Origin: Hydractinia symbiolongicarpus
Taxonomy: Eukaryota > Cnidaria > Hydrozoa > Anthoathecata > Hydractiniidae
Length of the DNA: 64,000 bases
Direction: 5' to 3'
Assembly (NCBI RefSeq): GCF_029227915.1
Contig: NC_079876.1
Span: 28,431,828-28,495,827, forward strand
Shown here piece after piece: positions 22,505 to 34,420 of the stretch. The position numbers and the translations under genes are program-made. Numbering within the stretch: the stretch's first letter is position 1; each line of letters opens with the position of its first letter. The notes below the pieces were generated by a model. The model did not search any database. It had not been told where the DNA came from and saw nothing but the letters and a program-made list of their open reading frames with translations.

Positions 22505-22576
22505 TCATCCGGAAAATTTGTTTTATATATATATGTACAATGATAGTTATTTACAATTAGTTTTATATTTACGTTT

Positions 22577-25500
22577 TTACAATTTTATTCGCTTATATTT
22601 TGTAGATTTTTCAATTATTTCTGCACGTGCAGGTCTATCATCAGGAGCAATTTTCAATGGGAGTTGACGCTTCAGCTGACTTCGTTTCGAAGCTTTCCTT
22701 TTGACTTCAGCTCGTTTCAATATTTTCCTTGTAATATGCGATAGGTAACTATAGTCTTTATCGACTTTCACAACCTTTGCCACAAATCGTTTGTTGGGCT
22801 TTGAATATGCCACCTTGAAAAGAGGGGTTTCTACGCCTTCCTCGTCGACTTTGCATTTCTAAATGAGAAAAAGACTTATTGACATTACGAACAAATTATA
22901 TAAGAACATGTGCGATTCCGTACCCAGCGCTTCTTGCCTGCGCTGGTACGAGGTTGAGAACATTTTTGTGTTACAACGTTTAAATAACGCTGTTTGTCTA
23001 TGAAATGATAGTTACCTGTTCTCTGTCGACGTTGTGGTTGTGATCCAAAATGGCAAGCTGTGTTCCAGCCAACATCTTCTCCATTTTGAAAAATATGGAC
23101 TTAGGGAGACATCGTATTTTCAAGGAATGAAAAACTTCCAGGAGAGTGGTATGGAGTTGTTCCGTCAGCTTTTCCATATCTTTAACAAGACTAGGTTGCG
23201 TGACAACTTTCACCAACTTGGAGTGGGCCTCAGACCCTATCACAAGCCACTGTTTTCTGTTATTTTCATCTTCAGTCAATTCCGGATGTTCGCATTTTTT
23301 ATATATTTTATTCTGATGGAATGTATGGCGATTGACTGAATGGTGAATGATAGAGGTTAATCTCTCAACCAACTCCTTTCCGTTACCATGACAGTTGTGA
23401 ATCGACCAATAAAGGTGATTAACAACTGCAGGCGCCCAACTAGCAAGAATTTTCATGTCTGAAAATAACACAACACGAATTAAATGCCTCAACAAATAAC
23501 GCTAACTGTTGTATTTATATTGTGAAGATAAATTCTATGGTTTTAAAGAGAGGATTTATTTACCCTTTTTTTTCGATGCCTTGATTAACTTTTTGAGCAT
23601 TCCCTTCCCAATGTGCCAAGGATCAAATTGATGGATAATATTGTTGAACCTTGGGTCACATCGCATCAGCTTTTTTATCGAAGCGTGCCGATCAGTAGAT
23701 ATGACACGTATGGGAAGCTTCATATCTTCTTGTATTTCTTCAATACAGCGAATAAAACCTTCCTTTTCCATGGATTGTGACGTACCAGTCTATTCCTATT
23801 GTGAATATAACGAAATAAATAAATCGATTTACTGAGTCATTGAAGTCAAAGTTTCATTAAAAGTAATTACCTTGACATGCACTATCTTGAAGTTCAATAC
23901 TTTGTTTGTCTCGAAATCCATTGCTGATACCGTGCTGTAGGTGGCATTGTGACCAGGTGAGTCACATTGACCGTCCACAGCAAGTGCCAACTGTCGATTT
24001 GTTATTAAAATATCTTCGGCCAACATCTCTTTTTCCTTGCGCCACGCATGATCTATCTCAGGGTAAACAAAGTCTCCCCTGTGTTGATAGTAGGTTGATT
24101 TTGATATAAATTGAAGATTCAAATATTACAAAATTTCAGCATCTTATTAAACGTAATACCAGCCAATTCGATTGCTGCTGTTAGATGAATATTACCAGCA
24201 CCTTTCGTATGAACTTTTGGTTGACTTGACCAAACGTAATGACAACCTAAAGATGGAGTACTACTAGTTATTTATATTCGCTCTGGGAACGAGGTTGAAT
24301 GATTTAATTATACAATTAGTCTTACCCTTTAAACATGTCATGTCGCACATTAATTGACTTCCAGTGTTTTGAATTATGCTGACGTTTTGTTGATCGACAA
24401 CTGAACCACACTTGGAACAATATCGTAGCAATTCTTTAATACACGACTCATATACAAGGTATGTTTTTTGTTTAGAAGGATGGACACGTTTATTTTCAAT
24501 ACTTTCTAATTCATCTTCTTCATCCTCCGCTTCTTCTTCTCCTTCTTCTTCTTCTTCTTCGTCTTTTTCTTCTATATCATGCGTGAGAGAGTAGTTAGGG
24601 TCGCTTTTATCAGTTCTGGAATATAAAAGTGTGAATTCACAATCGTTAGCATTTTCTAGTTTTTTCCAAAGGTGATCATTGATATAACATAAGATTATTA
24701 CCTCTCCACAGATTTTACGAGCCATTCATCATAACTTTCATTGTCACCATCGGAAATACAATCTTCTTCTACATCGGATTCCTCGTTTACACCTGCATTT
24801 TGAACTTCTGATGTATTTGTGTCGACTAAGTTAGATAGCCCAAGTAGCTCGAGTGTATTGCCAATGTCCCCTAATATTAGAAAATGTGCCTATATAGTGC
24901 CTGTGCCTATATCTTTTCTTATTCATTAGGGATTATTTTGTTGCCAAAATAGTCTTACGAAAATTACCTTTATGTAACATGTTGAATGTACTATTAAAAC
25001 TGCAGGTGCTATGTCTCCAATTAGCTCATCGTCCAAATCGGTATCCACTGATTCATCCGTACAATCAGAATCTGAAAAAAATAGAACAATTCATGTCATT
25101 ATGTATACCCCCCCAAAAAAATTTCCCCATATACGAGTAGAGAGAAAAACGTACCACCCAGCCGGCACAAGACGTCTTTTAGACGTCTTAAGATGTCTTT
25201 TTTTAATCTTCTGTTAGAAAACGCTATTAAGATGTCTTTAATGCATCTTCTTAAGAACGTCTTTCAAAAGACATCTTTTATACGTCTTTTGAAAGTAAAT
25301 AAATGCGAATCCTGTAGTATACGCATTTTAGATGTCTTTTAGAAGATCTTTAAAAGACGTCTTTTAAAAGACATCTAAAAGTTATCTAAAATATATCTTT
25401 TAAAAGACGTCTTTCTCTTTTTGCTATAATGCATCTAAAACGCGTCTTTTAAAAGACGTCTTTTCCTACTTCTAAAAGTGGTCTAAAATGCGTCTTTTAA

Positions 25501-28500
25501 AAGACGTTCGATTTTTTATATGGAAAATTCGATTTAAAATAACGGGGGTGTTCGCAAACTTAGTTAGCATGTTTATTTTGTAGGAAATCAATTTTTCACG
25601 AAATTGAAAGTGGTAATTGTCACTTTTAATTATTTTTAAATACTAATGTATTTTGGCGACCCTTCATAATACGTTTTTATTTCATTACGTCGTAATTTTG
25701 TTTTCCTGCACCCCCTGACGGATATTCTTTGACACTTGACCATTGGAACACTCAATAAAAATTGGCGGTAGTTTCATGAAAGCATCTGCGGGATACCGGT
25801 CGTTTAAAAAGTAAGTATTTTTGTTTTGTGATTCTCGGAATAGAGTACAGCGGTTTTTAGTACTAAGTCTAAAGGTCAAATTCGTGTTCGGTTTCCCTGG
25901 ACACAAAAAGTCGGTCCCGGCCATCTTTTACAGAAAGATGGCGATATGTAAACAAGCAAACCCAGCTAGCCAGCCAGTAGTCAAAAAAAAGGACAAAGAC
26001 TGGAAAGAAAATATTAAAGAAATCAAATTTGTTTTCTGGTTTTGGTGTTTAATGAAGGAACCGTTATTTTTATTCTATATGCTTTTATTTTTAGACAAAA
26101 ACTATTTCTTTTAACCTTGAAAGAAATTGAGAAAATGTATATATTTTGTTTTTGTTATACACTGCTGAAGCTAGCTAATTAGTTATTAGGTAGCACCTAG
26201 CTATATAGGACGCTAGCTAACTTCAAGCTAAATGGAAAATACTGTCTAATTTTATCTTTATCTAACTCTAATCCTAACCCTGTCGTTACAAGGTATAACT
26301 TTTCTTTGTAAACGTCCAATACTATGTTTTTAATTTTCCTTTGTTTAAATGGGTTTGTTACATTTTATATACAATTTAGAAACATGCAATCAGATTCTGG
26401 AGAATCAAAAGAAAATGTGCAGGTACCTTGTTCGCCTGGAAAGGCGAATAGATGGTATGGAAGGGCAAAACCAGGTACCAGTTGACAAAAGGCCTCTGGT
26501 TCAAATTGACAACAGGGAAGAACTTGAGCTTTGTGAGGAACGTTTGGGAAATCCTGAAGACTTCACGGCAATGGTGAGGTTTTTATTAGCCTGATATCCC
26601 ATTTTAACATTGAATGATATTTTTATTATTTGATCATTATCATTTAATGTCGACATCATGACTCAAATCGGAAAGCAATGTAAAATTGTTCAGTTTTAAC
26701 TTTATGACTTTAAAAATAAACATCTGTTTATCGATAAACGCATTGGTGGGAACCAGGCTTTAGTGATTTTATTTATATTCTTAATTTTGAAACTAGCATT
26801 ATTGTAATACCTTTAATTTACACAATCTAGTTTATCTTTTTAGAAACAACAAATATCACAAATTGGCGGGGTGGACTACAGAGATGCTGTACGTCTCGCA
26901 ATGAATAGGTAAAGGTATAATTTTTTCTCCTTAAGGAAATACACTCTCCTTAGTAGTTTATTTCTACTTACCTTTAATTTTAATTTTAATTTTCGTCAGG
27001 ATCTTCACCACTACATTCATGGCGCAAGCCAATTTAAAAGGCAAGAAAGACAAAGTCCCGCTGGAAGGGAAATTAATTTATAGAATTATAGTAGGTACGT
27101 GTATTAGCTGATGTATTACGTTGTTACCCTTCTATGTATGGTGTGTTTTCTCTTAGTTTTTGGATAGAGAGATTGATTGAGAAAGGCACGGTTGATTCAA
27201 GTTATAATGTTTTAAGAATGTTCTACTGTGCTACAGTCATTTACAAAAATAATGAGTAAATCGTTTTGCTATTACATAGTATGCAAATGATCGCGTTAGG
27301 TTCATTGGTCTATTTCTCAAACATTTACTGACTACGTTTCTATAAAAATCTATTATTTATCTGGAAATAAGCTATTTCTTTCTCTCTAGAATCTGTCAAC
27401 GAGCGTTTTAAAGATGCGAACGAACAAGAGATGAGACGCATAATTGGAACCAAACTTCGAAACGCTCCCAGTCAAAGGATCAGGGACATAAGGGGTACCT
27501 TAAATGTATAAATTTCCAAAAAACAAATAAAAAGCCCTTTCGACTTACCTCATTTATGAATGTCATTTATACATTTAATATATCTCTTTTTGTTTCTTCT
27601 GAACAGACTTCCTTATTATTTCCAATATTTATTTTGTTTATTTCGGCCTTGCAAGCGTTACGACGAATTTCAACTACTAGCAACTTTCACAAAATTTTTA
27701 AGGTGACTCTTTCATATGGCCTAAGCTCAATATGCTTAAGATTTTTTCGACTAGAGTTCCAATTTATGCTTTAAATAGCATGGATAAGTTCACAAGTAGA
27801 ATTCGTATTACAGATTATTGTAATGATCACAATTTGTAAATATGAATATATAAATGAATTGTATAGTGTTGATTATTAATAATATTTTATTTATTTATTT
27901 CCGGTTATATTTAAATTATATTTATGTAATTATAAAATATATTTATTGTACGAGTTTGATATAAAAAGTTCAAAATATTTTTATCGCAAAATATTTGTCG
28001 TCTTTCATGTCGTTATTTCTGCAATTTATTAAAAATGTACGTTTTAAAACGTTAACGTAAACGTCTTAAATTTATTTTATCAAATGCCTACAAAAACAAC
28101 AAAAACAAAGGAAGACGTCTTATAGATAGATAAAAGAAGTCTTTGTCAAGATGCATTTAAGAAGTTGCATTTAAGATGCATTTTAGTCGCTTCTACATCT
28201 GTAAAAGGTCTAAAAGGCGTCTTTAAAAAGACGCGTCGTAATAGTTTTTCTTAAAAACGTCTAAAAGAAGTCTTTGGGAAGATGCATTTAAAAAGTTGCA
28301 TTTAAGATGCATTTTAGTCGCTCCTACATCTGTAAAAGGTCTAAAAGACGTCTTTAAAAAGACGCGTCGTAAAAAAATTTCTTTAAAACGTCTAAAAGAC
28401 GTCTTTGGAAAGACGTCTTTTAAAAGATGTCTAAAAGAGATCTTTTGGAATGCATCTTTGAAAAGACCTCTTTTAGACGCTTAAAAAGATGCATTATAGA

Positions 28501-29404
28501 CGGACAAATCAGCGCTAAAAAAGACGTCTTTTAGAAATGCGGAAGATGTCTAAAAGACGTCTTTTAGACATCTTTGTGCCGGCTGGGCATCGTCCGAACA
28601 AATTTCTAGCTCTGTTTGGCAGGAAGCATCTATTGCTATTGGAACAGCGACCACCGTTTGTGTTTGTGCATCTGCTATACAGCTAGATGTTTGTGTCGAT
28701 GCATTCCTAAAAGTTGCATCCTTGTACTGTGTCCACCTTGTATGTGTTTTAGGTACAGCTTGTACACCAATTGACAAGTTTCTTACAACTTCAAATTCAC
28801 AGTCTGGATATGCGAGGTTGTCGTAAGACTCGGAGGAGGGTTGCGGAAGCTCCTCAACCAACGCTGCTTCCACTAACTACAAAAATAAATGTTAATAGAT
28901 GCAGTAATCTCGTTACCAATTCACTTAAATTAATTTTAAAGTTTTCTTGCCTATGTTTTGCAGCAATTAAAAACAAGAGCACTGGGAATGAGGTATATTT
29001 ACTAAGTATTTCAGATGTAAAGTAATGAGGGAATTATGAGCAGAGCAGCGATGAAAAAACATATTTCAATATATATTAGGCTTACCTCTTTTGATTGTTT
29101 TTTTCAGCTCTCGATTTTGAAGTCGCGCGTTCCTTAGAAGGACGCTTGTGAGCGAATATAGTGGGTATGGATTTTGGCAAAAATCTTCGTTTACAAGGAC
29201 GATCGTTGACCTGACGGTCCCAACTTGGATCATAACAACTTTCGTCGAAATGATCCGAGCAAACAAAAATTTGAATGGGAAGATCTTTAGTCCCTATTGC
29301 AGCAATCCAAGCTTTTTTTACTAGCGGGTCCTTAAGCAAGCTGAAAAAAGTTTTGTTTTTTTTTTTCTTTTTTTGTTATCACAGCCATAAGCAGCACAAG
29401 ACAT
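22577..29404 (-). CDS. THAP-domain Kolobok-like transposase, multi-exon, interrupted by a nested element
   Basis: On the minus strand: a THAP domain (MSCAAYGC... at 29404, FVCSDHF, FLPKSIPTIF), with a one-base slip in an A-run near 29360 or an intron there; linker exon 28876-28588; acidic exons 25071-24968 and about 24870-24711; a D/E-rich exon with CSKCGSVV and CDMTC pairs (about 24613-24327). The DDE-like core follows in 24250-23005: VDGQCDSPGHNATYS, ISTDRHASIKKLM, FDPWHIGKGM, HLYWSIHNCHGNG, QLAILDHNHNVDREQ. The basic last exon (22860-22577) ends in KYKRIKL. THAP binds the element ends and the core catalyses transposition. A frameshift near 24110 and the nested insertion make this copy inactive. 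Confidence 0.82.
25165..25515. repeat. Left AGACGTCT palindrome array of the nested element
   Basis: At least ten units of the self-complementary word AAAGACGTCTTTT and derivatives (AAAGACATCTTTT, TAAAATGCGTCTTTT). The array can fold as many alternative hairpins, and mirrors the right array (28110-28575). Confidence 0.85.
26380..27511 (+). CDS. DUF4806-like protein, four recognisable exons, intact
   Basis: Exons 26380-26573, 26844-26908, 27000-27094 and 27390-27511 (TAA 27509-27511) join in frame at consensus splice sites with no stop. The first part is coiled-coil-like (ETCNQILENQKKMCRYLVRL). The rest has the DUF4806 layout: NREELELCEERLGN, IGGVDYRDAVRLAMNRIFTT, ANLKGKKDKVPLEGK and a final Arg-rich stretch. 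Upstream exons are not certain; an ATG exon 25776-25810 with a gtaagt donor is a candidate. AATAAA lies just downstream (about 27525). DUF4806 has no known biochemical role. Intact splicing and frame contrast with the broken transposase around it. Confidence 0.75.
27540..28100. other. non-coding part of the nested element
   Basis: AT-rich, no credible ORF, between the gene's 3' end and the right palindrome array. Confidence 0.5.
28110..28575. repeat. Right AGACGTCT palindrome array of the nested element
   Basis: Repeats of AAAAGACGTCTTT-like palindromes. It includes an internal duplication of about 110-115 bp: GATGCATTTAAGAAGTTGCA at 28150 and GATGCATTTAAAAAGTTGCA at about 28279, each followed by the same CATCTGTAAAAGGTCTAAAA block. 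Confidence 0.85.
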
Positions 29405-30045
29405 ATTTGTAAAAATATGAAGAACCTTCGAACCCGCTAACTTGCTACGAAAAGAAATATCCCTTTCACGCGTGTTTTTTTAAAAGCTATTCTCATGCTC
29501 AAAACACGTTGAGGCTATTTATCATTTAGTCCCGAATCCCTTTTCTTTTTTTCCGTCAACAAAGTAATGAAAAAAAAAATCCTGGGACCTAAGTTGATAA
29601 TTTTCATCGCTAGCCTTTCATTTTTAAATGAACGGTGTACCTCGTACAAAAAAATGAATTATTTATATATATATGAATAATTCATGTGATGTATATGATA
29701 CGGGGGTAAATTAGCTACGAACTGTCTAATATATACACGAATATAAAAAAATAAATAAATACGGCGTTAACTTTTTGCTTCACATTCCATACAATGAGTT
29801 TGTTATGATTTGTTTCTGAATTGCTCTACGTCATACGCAAACATATTTATCCAGCCTCACTTTCAATGCAGACTTATTCCCGCCATGATGGTGAGCGAAG
29901 GTCATGCTTCACGAAGAAAGTCAATAAAGAAAAAAGGTTAGACTTCTATAATAATAAAATACGAAGTGAATGAAGGGGATTTTCTTTAATAACAAGTGGA
30001 GGAGAATTGATATAAGGTATATATATTTTTCACCGTACAGTCCCT
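29405..30045. other. right non-coding end of the Kolobok-like element
   Basis: AT-rich upstream region of the minus-strand transposase gene, so it probably includes its promoter. No ORF. Ends in the terminal inverted repeat. Confidence 0.6.
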
Positions 30046-30069
30046 TTAAGTGCTATCTTAAGTAGATTT

Positions 30070-30335
30070 ACTTTACTATTTATCTCGGGTTCGATTCCTC
30101 TTGACGGCGATTCAACATGGGCGAGTGAATTTTACCATAGCCCCGGGTTAACCCAAGCCATGTGAGGAAATTGAGAAGATGGCACACTGTGCGGGCCGTT
30201 GGATGTTGCCGGGAGTTGTCTAGTAGAGCGCGGGCTCTAATTGGGTCTGCGTAGCTCAAAATGGGTCTGCGTAGCTCAATATTTGTGAGGCTAGCCATGT
30301 AAAATATGCACATCTCTCTCTCTCTGATTTTTAGT
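30070..30335 (+). repeat. SINE-like sequence with B-box
   Basis: CGGGTTCGATTCCTC at about 30087 matches a pol III B-box. It is followed by a non-coding body with a duplicated word GGGTCTGCGTAGCTCAA (about 30243 and 30264) and a CT-repeat tail (30314-30327). No clear A-box: its 5' end may be lost. Confidence 0.4.
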
Positions 30336-30390
30336 CCCCTGCTGTGTCATGTATTTACTTTCTGCTTCGTAGCACTGAAGCAATCGCAGG

Positions 30391-31576
30391 TTGACTTTGA
30401 AGACCAAATTCATCATGATACCGGTCCAGGCATATCAGGCTACTATTGGGTCGTTTTATAATGTAGCTGCCAGTCACTCCAATAATATTAGGAATGAAAC
30501 AATAAATTTTCACAGCAATTCTGGAATGTTTTTTGATCAGATAGATAATAACAACAACTTCCATTTTTTAAAACTTTTTATTTCAGTAATTTTCATGTGT
30601 TGTCTAAGCTGTAATATCAGTCTTGCATCTTTGAAATTACTGTTAATGTTATCTGGCGATATTGAAAGCAATCCTGGCCCCTTTAATAATAATAATGATA
30701 TCGACTTCCAAGTAGCACTACAGGAATCCTTTGCCACCCATCTTCTAAACAAATCAAACTCTGCCAATCAAATAGTCGCTTATGCTAGAAGTATTGGTTT
30801 GTCAAATAACGTATCTAGAAGTGACGATAGGGGATGGCAACTGCTTTTATAGAGCAGTAGCACAGCAACTTGATCGCCCTGAGATAAGACAAATTGTGCC
30901 CCCTAGACTACGTTTCCAGAATCACCTCCAACTACGAGCAGCTGTAGTTCAATTTGTTCGTGAAAATAGTAATTTAGAAATTTTTCAAAATAACAGAGAC
31001 TTTTTATCCATAAGCCCTGAAGAGTGGGAATGTGACTTACAAACTCAGTCAAGACCTACTGTTGATGTTGTAGAGATTTTCATACGGGCTGCTGCAATAA
31101 TGCTGGGTGTCAGCATTTAAATAACATCAGATACCAGCACTTCCATGCACCCATATACCCTTATTAGTCCTACACATGACGAAACACATGATATTGCTGG
31201 TGAACAACAAGTGGCACATTTATTGACAGATGGTACAACTTCAGGTGCTTTTATTTTGCTTGGCAGGGTTAATCAAAATCACTACCAATCACTGATCTTT
31301 GATGACAATGTGAGCATTCCTTCTGTTACATCATCCACACCACTCAGTCCACCCAAAAAGATTCCTTGTTTGCCATCAATAACTTCAGTCCAACTTAAAA
31401 ATATAACCAAACAAAAACCTGTTGAAAAGGAGGCTACTACTTTGAAGGAAAAGCAAGATCTTCTAGTAGAAAAACTAATGACATCTTATGTGTCTGCTGC
31501 TAAAATACCAAAAGGAATCAAAAAAGATATATTATCAAAAAAGAACCTGCTTTGCAGCAAAAGTGTCTTCAGTTGA
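30391..31576 (+). pseudogene. Helitron N-terminal part: 2A-like skip motif and OTU protease
   Basis: From ATG 30391, a hydrophobic stretch (FLKLFISVIFMCCLSC) precedes LLLMLSGDIESNPGP (2A consensus D-x-E-x-NPG|P, 30640-30681). There a ribosome would release the N-terminal leader and continue. A one-base slip near 30820 leads to the OTU domain: IGDGNCFYRAVAQQL (catalytic Asp and Cys) and, after an in-frame TAA at 31118-31120, NHYQSLIF (catalytic His, about 31280). OTU enzymes cleave ubiquitin chains. All three catalytic blocks are present, but this copy is interrupted. The 2A position would free the protease-Rep-helicase protein from a membrane- or secretion-targeted leader. Confidence 0.85.
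30631..30681 (+). other. 2A-like ribosomal skip motif
   Basis: Encodes LKLLLMLSGDIESNPGP. The invariant NPGP is present and skipping would occur between Gly (30676-30678) and Pro (30679-30681). Seen directly in the sequence; activity is inferred from the consensus. Confidence 0.8.
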
Positions 31577-34420
31577 ATATTAAATATGAAAAACCTAAAG
31601 TTAATGAAACAAGTATCGAAACAAAAAAAAGACACCTGCGAATAAATTATAGATGCAAAAAGGCACTTTCCAAATCAGCTGCAGGTGAGCAGAAAAAATC
31701 TGCTTTGAAAAAACTATCTACCTCTAAATGTACAAATCTGTCGTTGCCAGGTACACTGCCAGTTACTACACACAATCAGGAAAATATTTTATCAACAAAT
31801 TTACCAATCACGCAGCCAATACAAACAAATTTACCAACCACACAGTCAGTACCAACTACAGAGTCGGAGCCAACAATTGTCACAAACGACCAAACCAGTG
31901 ACCAAGGTGATATTTACAGAAATGAAACTTCCACCATTCATCAAAATCCTGATGTTGTGGCTGCTGTAGAACAGTTTGAGAAAGGTGAAAAGTTACATAG
32001 CTTGGCAACCTGTAAAACTTGTTGTGAAACCCGACCAGTATTTCATGCTACCCTTCCTATCACTCCTACTGCAGCAAATAAAACAAAAGCAATTACCGTT
32101 AAGCCTTGGAAAATTTTCAGCGATGGAAGGTGTGACAGGTGTCATAGGGAGAGTCTTAGTCGTTTCAAAAAGAGTGTCAAGACACCTGCTAGATTTTCAG
32201 GTATACTCTCAGCCGATGATGACGATTTGGGCCCACTACACGAATTACATCCGCCATAATGATATGCATTTTTTACAAGTGCCTCCATATCTCCAAAATT
32301 TGACCATACTGGAAGTAGCGCTGATTCGTCGTATCACTGTTATCATGAATATACACCTCCTAAGATATGGCATGCTTGCATCAAAAGGACATTGTATCAG
32401 TTTCCCTCAAAGAATACAAATTGCTAAAGAATTGCCATCGTTACCATCGGATGTTGGAATAGTGGTTATTAGAAAGAAGGGAAGTCAAAATTCGGTTCAA
32501 CAGTATACCGTGCAAAGGGTTAAAGTTGAAAATGCATTACGAGGGCTGTGTTTTGTATACCCAGAAGGGGGTGTTGAATGTCAAGATACTAAAAATAAAC
32601 ATCAATACAATGGCTCTGATCACATTGACAAACCTCTAAAAGGACGCTACTTCCAGTTCCTGCCAAATGAATACTATAAGGATGTCTCAATAAAATATGA
32701 CCGCATTCAAAATTTACCAGAGATACGTTCTGAACTACCTGATTTGCCAGTTGTGGAATTATCAAATATCATACCTGAAGGAGATAAGGGTCCGGCTGAA
32801 AATCAATTTCAACAAAACCTACCTGAAGATGATGAGAGTATAACCCGTTCTGGTTTAGTGTGCCCTGTTGAACCTAAAGATGCTGACAAAGAGTTACGAA
32901 CACTACTTGAAAAGCTCTTGGGTTCCAAAGATGCCGTTAATCAAGCTCTTCAACATGGCAATGTTGCAAATGCAAATTTGGAATATACAAGAGAACAGCC
33001 TATTCGGGAATTAAAAACTCCTGGTTTTTTTACTATGGCATACCCAACTGTTTTTATTAATGGAAATTGTGACTTAACTGTTTCAAGGCTGAATAAGAAT
33101 ACATCGAACATATATATTATTGTTCTGATAATCGTGTAGCACGTCATCCGTACTTAAATTTTTTCTTATTGAACATGCGTTTGCGAATGCAAGCATTGCA
33201 GCAGGGTAGCTTTTTGGTTTCGCAACAATTAAATGATGCTCACCTCACAATCGCTGAACTGAGAGATAATTTACAAAATGATGATGATTCAGTTCCACGA
33301 AAAATTATTAGTATTGGAAAAAACCTGGTAAATACCGATACGTACTGGAGAGATCAAAAAAAAAAAATTGGATGCCATGTTGTTTTTTAGACGAAATGAA
33401 TTTGGCGATTTACCAGCATATTTTGATACCAACAGTTGTGCAGAATTTCATTGGAAACCATTGCATGAACTACTTATTAAGTATCATGCGCTAATAAACA
33501 ATTTAAACGAAGATGATGTACGGCAGCAAATGGAGAGCGACAATAAATTCAAACGGGAGATGATTTTACAAAATCTTCATATCGTCACGCAGTATTTTGA
33601 TGCAAGGACTATAAATTACTTTGCCACAGTCAGCAAGGAAGTATTTCAATATGATGACTATTGGTTGCGATATGAATTTGCTAAAAGTCGAGGTGAGATA
33701 CATGGACATGCGATAATATCGTCATCTAAACATGCCCAAAAAGTAAAAACTATCATGGATGGGTCCTCTGATAACGTTGCAGACTCACAAGCATCCAAAA
33801 CTGCAGCGCAGGAACTTCAAAGTTGGTTGCAAACAACAAACGAAGACAGTGATGACATTTTTTCACCCATGTTCACTTCACTGCATCCTGCCGGTGGAAA
33901 TGAAATTATAAATACTTCTGGAATTAGAGATTGGGTTCCTAACAAAGATCAATGGGCAAGACCGGAAGGGACTCAAGCTCCTCCAGACCATAACCCATTG
34001 GCGCAAGAACTTGCAGATGTCGCTAACCATGAAGGTGGTATTGGAATAGGTCTCCACAATTGTAATTCCAGTTGTTTGCGTTATCGTCGTAAGAATAATA
34101 AGGAAAAGGATACTGCTCCAAAATAGTACTGTCGCTTTCATTTTGGCGATCTTGATCCACAAACCAAAAAAACAAGTGGTAAAGTGATTCATCCTTTTAA
34201 TGCTGCCATAACAGAAGGGGAACATCCTAGATATGAGGGACCACGCGATCATCCTCGCTTGGTGATGCATGTAAAAACAGGCCTACTTAGTTGGCTAGCA
34301 AATTGTGATAGTCAACCCATCATCGATCAGGACCTTCTTGCTCTACAAAAATACATTGCCAGTTATGCTTGCAAAGGGGCTGCTTCAACCGAAGATTTAG
34401 TACATGTTTATCGGCATCTC
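31552..34420 (+). pseudogene. Helitron zinc region, helper domain and HUH Rep nuclease
   Basis: Frame pieces 31552-32259, 31976-33139, 33169-33390, 33368-34126 and on from 34127 make one protein with frame changes. Visible blocks are TCKTCCETRP...CDRCHRESLSRF (paired Cys zinc motif, about 32010-32165), then VPPYLQNLTILEVALIRRIT, then NYFATVSKEVFQYDDYW. The HUH motif EIHGHAII follows (about 33694-33717). The catalytic Tyr pair is in QKYIASYACKG (about 34344-34376). An in-frame TAG lies at 34124-34126. Rep nicks and joins the strand during rolling-circle transposition. Confidence 0.85.

Larger units (their letters stand above)
25157..28587 (+). mobile_element. Unclassified DNA transposon, CCCAGCCGGCACAA ends, carrying a DUF4806-like gene
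   Basis: The left end is CCCAGCCGGCACAA (25157-25170) and the right end is its inverse, TTGTGCCGGCTGGG (28574-28587). CA lies on both outer sides (25155-25156, 28588-28589), consistent with a 2-bp duplication. Long arrays of palindromic AAAGACGTCTTTT-like units fill both subterminal regions. Inside is a spliced DUF4806-like gene; I see no transposase, polymerase or integrase. It is either non-autonomous with cargo or a class whose mobility protein I do not recognise. Confidence 0.8.
21432..30045. mobile_element. Kolobok-like DNA transposon with TTAA target duplications
   Basis: The left end begins AGGGACTGTACGGTAAAAA at 21432 and the right end is its inverted copy, TTTTCACCGTACAGTCCCT, ending at 30045. 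TTAA flanks both (21428-21431 and 30046-30049). TTAA duplications, a THAP-bearing transposase and this terminal form fit the Kolobok superfamily. The element is 8.6 kb, or about 5.2 kb without the nested 25157-28587 element. It carries two convergent genes: a P2X7-cytoplasmic-domain-like gene (+) and the transposase (-). Confidence 0.85.

Noticed and set aside
24412-24594. Ser-rich plus-strand frame
   Set aside because: Reverse complement of the Asp/Glu-rich exon of the THAP transposase.
25165-28575. CRISPR-like array
   Set aside because: The units are contiguous palindromes without spacers and lie in a eukaryotic transposon.
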